The translations under genes were made by a program, and so were the position numbers. This document shows positions 4,858 to 7,149 of a stretch of 7,149 nucleotides of DNA, piece by piece. Under the pieces are notes generated by a model that saw nothing but the letters and a program-made list of their open reading frames with translations, was not told the DNA's origin and searched no databases. How positions within the stretch are numbered: position 1 is the stretch's first letter; each line of letters opens with the position of its first letter. This DNA comes from Synergistaceae bacterium (GTDB lineage: Bacteria; Synergistota; Synergistia; Synergistales; Synergistaceae): positions 1 to 7,149 of the forward strand of contig JAQVPO010000067.1 in assembly GCA_028702015.1 (NCBI GenBank), written 5' to 3'.

Positions 4858-6228
4858 ATGAAAGATATATCGATTGAAATTATCCAGCAGAAACTTGCTG
4901 AGACACATAAAAAAGGAGCCGCACACGCCGACATATTCATACAGGCTGGAACAGCGCACTCTGCACACTATGAAGACGGAAGGATTGAGGAACTCTCCTC
5001 ATCCAACACAGATGGCTCGGGAGCAAGAATAATAGCAGGAGACAAAACCTTCTATTCTCATTCTCCCGGCACATCGATGTCTGCAATATCACAGATCCTT
5101 TCTGAAGCAGAAGCCTCTGCCTTCAACGATACCGGACTGTCTCCCGAAAATAACAGAACTCCGGTCCTGACTATGGAGGAACACATTTCGCCGCCTGAGA
5201 TAGGTTATATGAAAGAGCTTGATTTCAAGATCAGAAAAAAATCAAAATATGTCAGGCAGGCATCTTTCAGATACAGCATCTCAAAGAGAAATATCCTGAT
5301 AATAAGGTCAGACGGAATCTGCGCAGCGGATACTAGGACATACTGCAGCTTTTCTGCACAGATAATAGCTGAAAAAGACGGTGCCCTTCAGACTGCATCA
5401 GAGAGACGCTGCATGGCTCTGCCGCACAATGACTTCTGGTCTGGTTCCGACCCTGAGAAAATTGCTTTTGCCGCACTTGACAGGTCGCTCCTTATGCTTC
5501 AGGCAAAACCCTGTCCGGCAGGAAAGATGAAGGTCCTGCTGGCAGGAGAGGCAGGCGGGACAGTGATACACGAAGCATGCGGACATGGCCTTGAAGCTGA
5601 TATAGTGGAGAAGGACCATTCAATATACCGAAACAAAATAGGAGAAAAAGTAGCCCTTGAAACGGTTACAATGGCAGATGACCCTACTATTCCTTCTCTT
5701 TACGGCTCATACAGGTTTGATGACGAAGGAACTCCTGCAAAAAGAAACATCCTGATAGAAAATGGAGTACTAAAGACTTATCTTACTGATATCCTTTCTG
5801 CCAGAACATCCGAACTGCCACTGACAGGCAACGGCAGGAGACAGTCATACAGGAACATTCCCGTACCAAGGATGAGCAATACCTTCCTCCTGCCGGGAGA
5901 TTCCGATTTTGCATCCATGCTGGCCCAGACAGACAACGGCCTTCTGGTAAAAAAGATGGGAGGTGGGGAAGTTAACCCCACTACCGGAGATTTTGTCTTT
6001 TATGTCTCAGAAGCATATATAATTATAAAAGGCAGGATCTCCAGCCCTGTAAAAGGCGCAATACTGACGGGCAACGGACCTGCTGTGCTTCAGAATATCA
6101 TTGCTCTGGGCAAGGACCTTTATATGGATCCGGGCGTCTGCGGAAAATCAGGACAGGGAGTACCTGTTACTGACGGTCAGCCGTCAATGCTGATCGAAGG
6201 AATAACTGTAGGAGGCAGTGAAGCCTAA
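4858..6228 (+). CDS. tldD: TldD-family zinc metallopeptidase
   Basis: TldD and its inactive-looking partner TldE/PmbA form a cytosolic protease that degrades unfolded or modified peptides; in enterobacteria it processes microcin B17 and the CcdA antitoxin. This 456-aa protein carries the zinc motif HEACGH (238-243, inside GEAGGTVIHEACGHGLEADIV) and the C-terminal Cys of PGVCGKSGQG (C428), the expected third ligand. That marks it as the catalytic TldD and not TldE, which lacks the motif. The N-terminal domain (about 1-220) shows the family's YEDGRIEELSSS segment (38-49). It is slightly shorter than the roughly 480-aa E. coli protein. AGGAGAG sits 7 nt before ATG 4858. It is 17 nt after the DUF4911-like gene and 1 nt before ftsK. 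No tldE partner lies in the window; it may lie elsewhere. Confidence 0.94.
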   Translation: MKDISIEIIQQKLAETHKKGAAHADIFIQAGTAHSAHYEDGRIEELSSSNTDGSGARIIAGDKTFYSHSPGTSMSAISQILSEAEASAFNDTGLSPENNRTPVLTMEEHISPPEIGYMKELDFKIRKKSKYVRQASFRYSISKRNILIIRSDGICAADTRTYCSFSAQIIAEKDGALQTASERRCMALPHNDFWSGSDPEKIAFAALDRSLLMLQAKPCPAGKMKVLLAGEAGGTVIHEACGHGLEADIVEKDHSIYRNKIGEKVALETVTMADDPTIPSLYGSYRFDDEGTPAKRNILIENGVLKTYLTDILSARTSELPLTGNGRRQSYRNIPVPRMSNTFLLPGDSDFASMLAQTDNGLLVKKMGGGEVNPTTGDFVFYVSEAYIIIKGRISSPVKGAILTGNGPAVLQNIIALGKDLYMDPGVCGKSGQGVPVTDGQPSMLIEGITVGGSEA

Positions 6229-6229
6229 G

Positions 6230-7149
6230 ATGATCTTCGGGAAAAAAGACAAAAGGGACCGCAAACCATCTGCAAATCAGCCAAAATCAAAGGCGAAAGC
6301 GGCATCCAGCGGGGCATGGACAAGGCTTTTATATATTGTCATGGCTCTCGCCTCCCTTTATCTTACAGCATCATTTTATACACCCTGGACAGGTACGCTT
6401 GGACAGAGGATATCCTCCTCAGTTCTTCAGTCAGCTGGCGGCGGCGCAATAATACTTATCCTTTTTGCCCTCTATTTCAGCATTTCCAGGCTCCTTTCAA
6501 GAAAAATACCTAATCTGATAAGACAGTCTGCCGGGACTTTGCTTGTCTTTTTAACGGCATCGCTGCTTCTTGGACTCAACATAATGACCTCAGATCATGC
6601 AGAATACCCTGTCTGGCTTTCTCCCGGAACTTTCGGAAAATCTTTTGCTGAGCAGGTATTCTCTATGCTCGGAGCATTCGGAACTTTCATAGGAGGAGCT
6701 CTTTTCCTGTACATTTCCATATTGCTCTTTAATATCCCCTTGTTATCAAACATAAAACTGCCCGGATCATCTTTGCTTACATTTTTTTCGAGGAAGGGAA
6801 ACAACTCCCTGGAAGATGCGCAGGAAAAAACATCTCCTGATGACACAATAAACATCTCAGAATACGATGGGGCTGATTACTTTGGTTCAGCAGGAGGCGA
6901 AGATATCGATCAGCCTCCGATCACTGTTACAGGCTTAGGCATGTCTGGAACAGAAGAATCTTCATATTCCAGCGAAGTGATACAGGATCCTGAGTTCAAC
7001 CTGGATGAAGATCCTTTATATGACGGGGTGGAACAGGGTGTTTTCCCCCCCCCGATTGAAATATTCGGGAATGAAGAATCACGCGAAGGAGAGATGGACG
7101 AAGAAAAATCCATGCCTCTTGGTGACAAGATCATAAAAACACTGAAGCA
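6230..7149 (+). CDS. ftsK: DNA translocase FtsK/SpoIIIE, N-terminal part, cut by the window edge
   Basis: FtsK anchors at the division septum and pumps chromosomal DNA toward dif. About 306 codons are present, with no stop before the right edge. A basic N-terminus is followed by four predicted membrane helices (about 31-50, 71-89, 101-119 and 146-168), as in the FtsK membrane domain, then a long acidic, Ser/Gly/Asp-rich linker (about 190-270). A VFPPPIEIFG segment (271-280) resembles the PPL motif that normally opens the motor part, and SMPLGDKIIKTL fits the start of the alpha domain. The Walker motifs and gamma domain would lie beyond the window, so the name rests on topology, linker and length trend. 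Start: ATG 6230 lies 1 nt after the tldD stop, with GGAGG (6211-6215) 14 nt upstream, rather far. An in-frame GTG at 6218 is only 2 nt from that site. A C9 run lies at 7045-7053. Confidence 0.82.
   Translation, partial: MIFGKKDKRDRKPSANQPKSKAKAASSGAWTRLLYIVMALASLYLTASFYTPWTGTLGQRISSSVLQSAGGGAIILILFALYFSISRLLSRKIPNLIRQSAGTLLVFLTASLLLGLNIMTSDHAEYPVWLSPGTFGKSFAEQVFSMLGAFGTFIGGALFLYISILLFNIPLLSNIKLPGSSLLTFFSRKGNNSLEDAQEKTSPDDTINISEYDGADYFGSAGGEDIDQPPITVTGLGMSGTEESSYSSEVIQDPEFNLDEDPLYDGVEQGVFPPPIEIFGNEESREGEMDEEKSMPLGDKIIKTLK
7045..7053 (+). repeat. C9 homopolymer inside ftsK
   Basis: Nine consecutive C residues encode the end of Phe and three Pro codons (VFPPPIE). The length is compatible with the open frame on both sides. 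Such tracts are prone to polymerase slippage and to sequencing error. Confidence 0.9.

Overview
The window holds two divergent transcription units around a non-coding stretch at about 3227-3608. Gene content, the mltG / small protein / tldD / ftsK order and the character of the proteins suggest an anaerobic bacterium of the Synergistota type. This is an inference from sequence style, not a phylogenetic test.

Left half, minus strand (3226 down to 115): a serine-biosynthesis operon. A near-consensus sigma-70-type promoter (TTGACA, 17-nt spacer, TATATA) drives a short leader transcript. The leader has a good ribosome-binding site and a 46-codon ORF of which 13 codons are serine, nine of them crowded into codons 13-25. 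After the ORF comes a perfect 10-bp intrinsic terminator with a U-tract, then a class V aminotransferase (probably the phosphoserine aminotransferase step) and serA (phosphoglycerate dehydrogenase with an ACT domain). A stretch inside the ORF (codons 33-38) is complementary to the 5' arm of the terminator and its upstream flank (13 Watson-Crick pairs, one mismatch, one bulge). A second stretch inside the serine run can pair with that same antiterminator arm. This is the full 1:2 / 2:3 / 3:4 layout of ribosome-mediated transcription attenuation, apparently sensing serine (seryl-tRNA) supply. It is the most notable element in the window.

Right half, plus strand (about 3520 to the right edge): an envelope and cell-division unit. 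A TATAAT promoter precedes mltG (TTG start; membrane-anchored endolytic murein transglycosylase). A 75-aa DUF4911-like protein overlaps mltG by 4 nt. tldD (zinc metallopeptidase with HEACGH and a C-terminal Cys) follows, then the 5' part of ftsK (four membrane helices plus an acidic linker), cut by the window edge. The spacings (4-nt overlap, 17-nt gap, 1-nt gap) point to one operon.

The left edge (1-62, minus) may hold the C-terminal end of a decayed IS3-type transposase. No tRNA, rRNA or CRISPR array was recognised. The divergent intergenic region carries several small inverted and direct repeats but no convincing gene.
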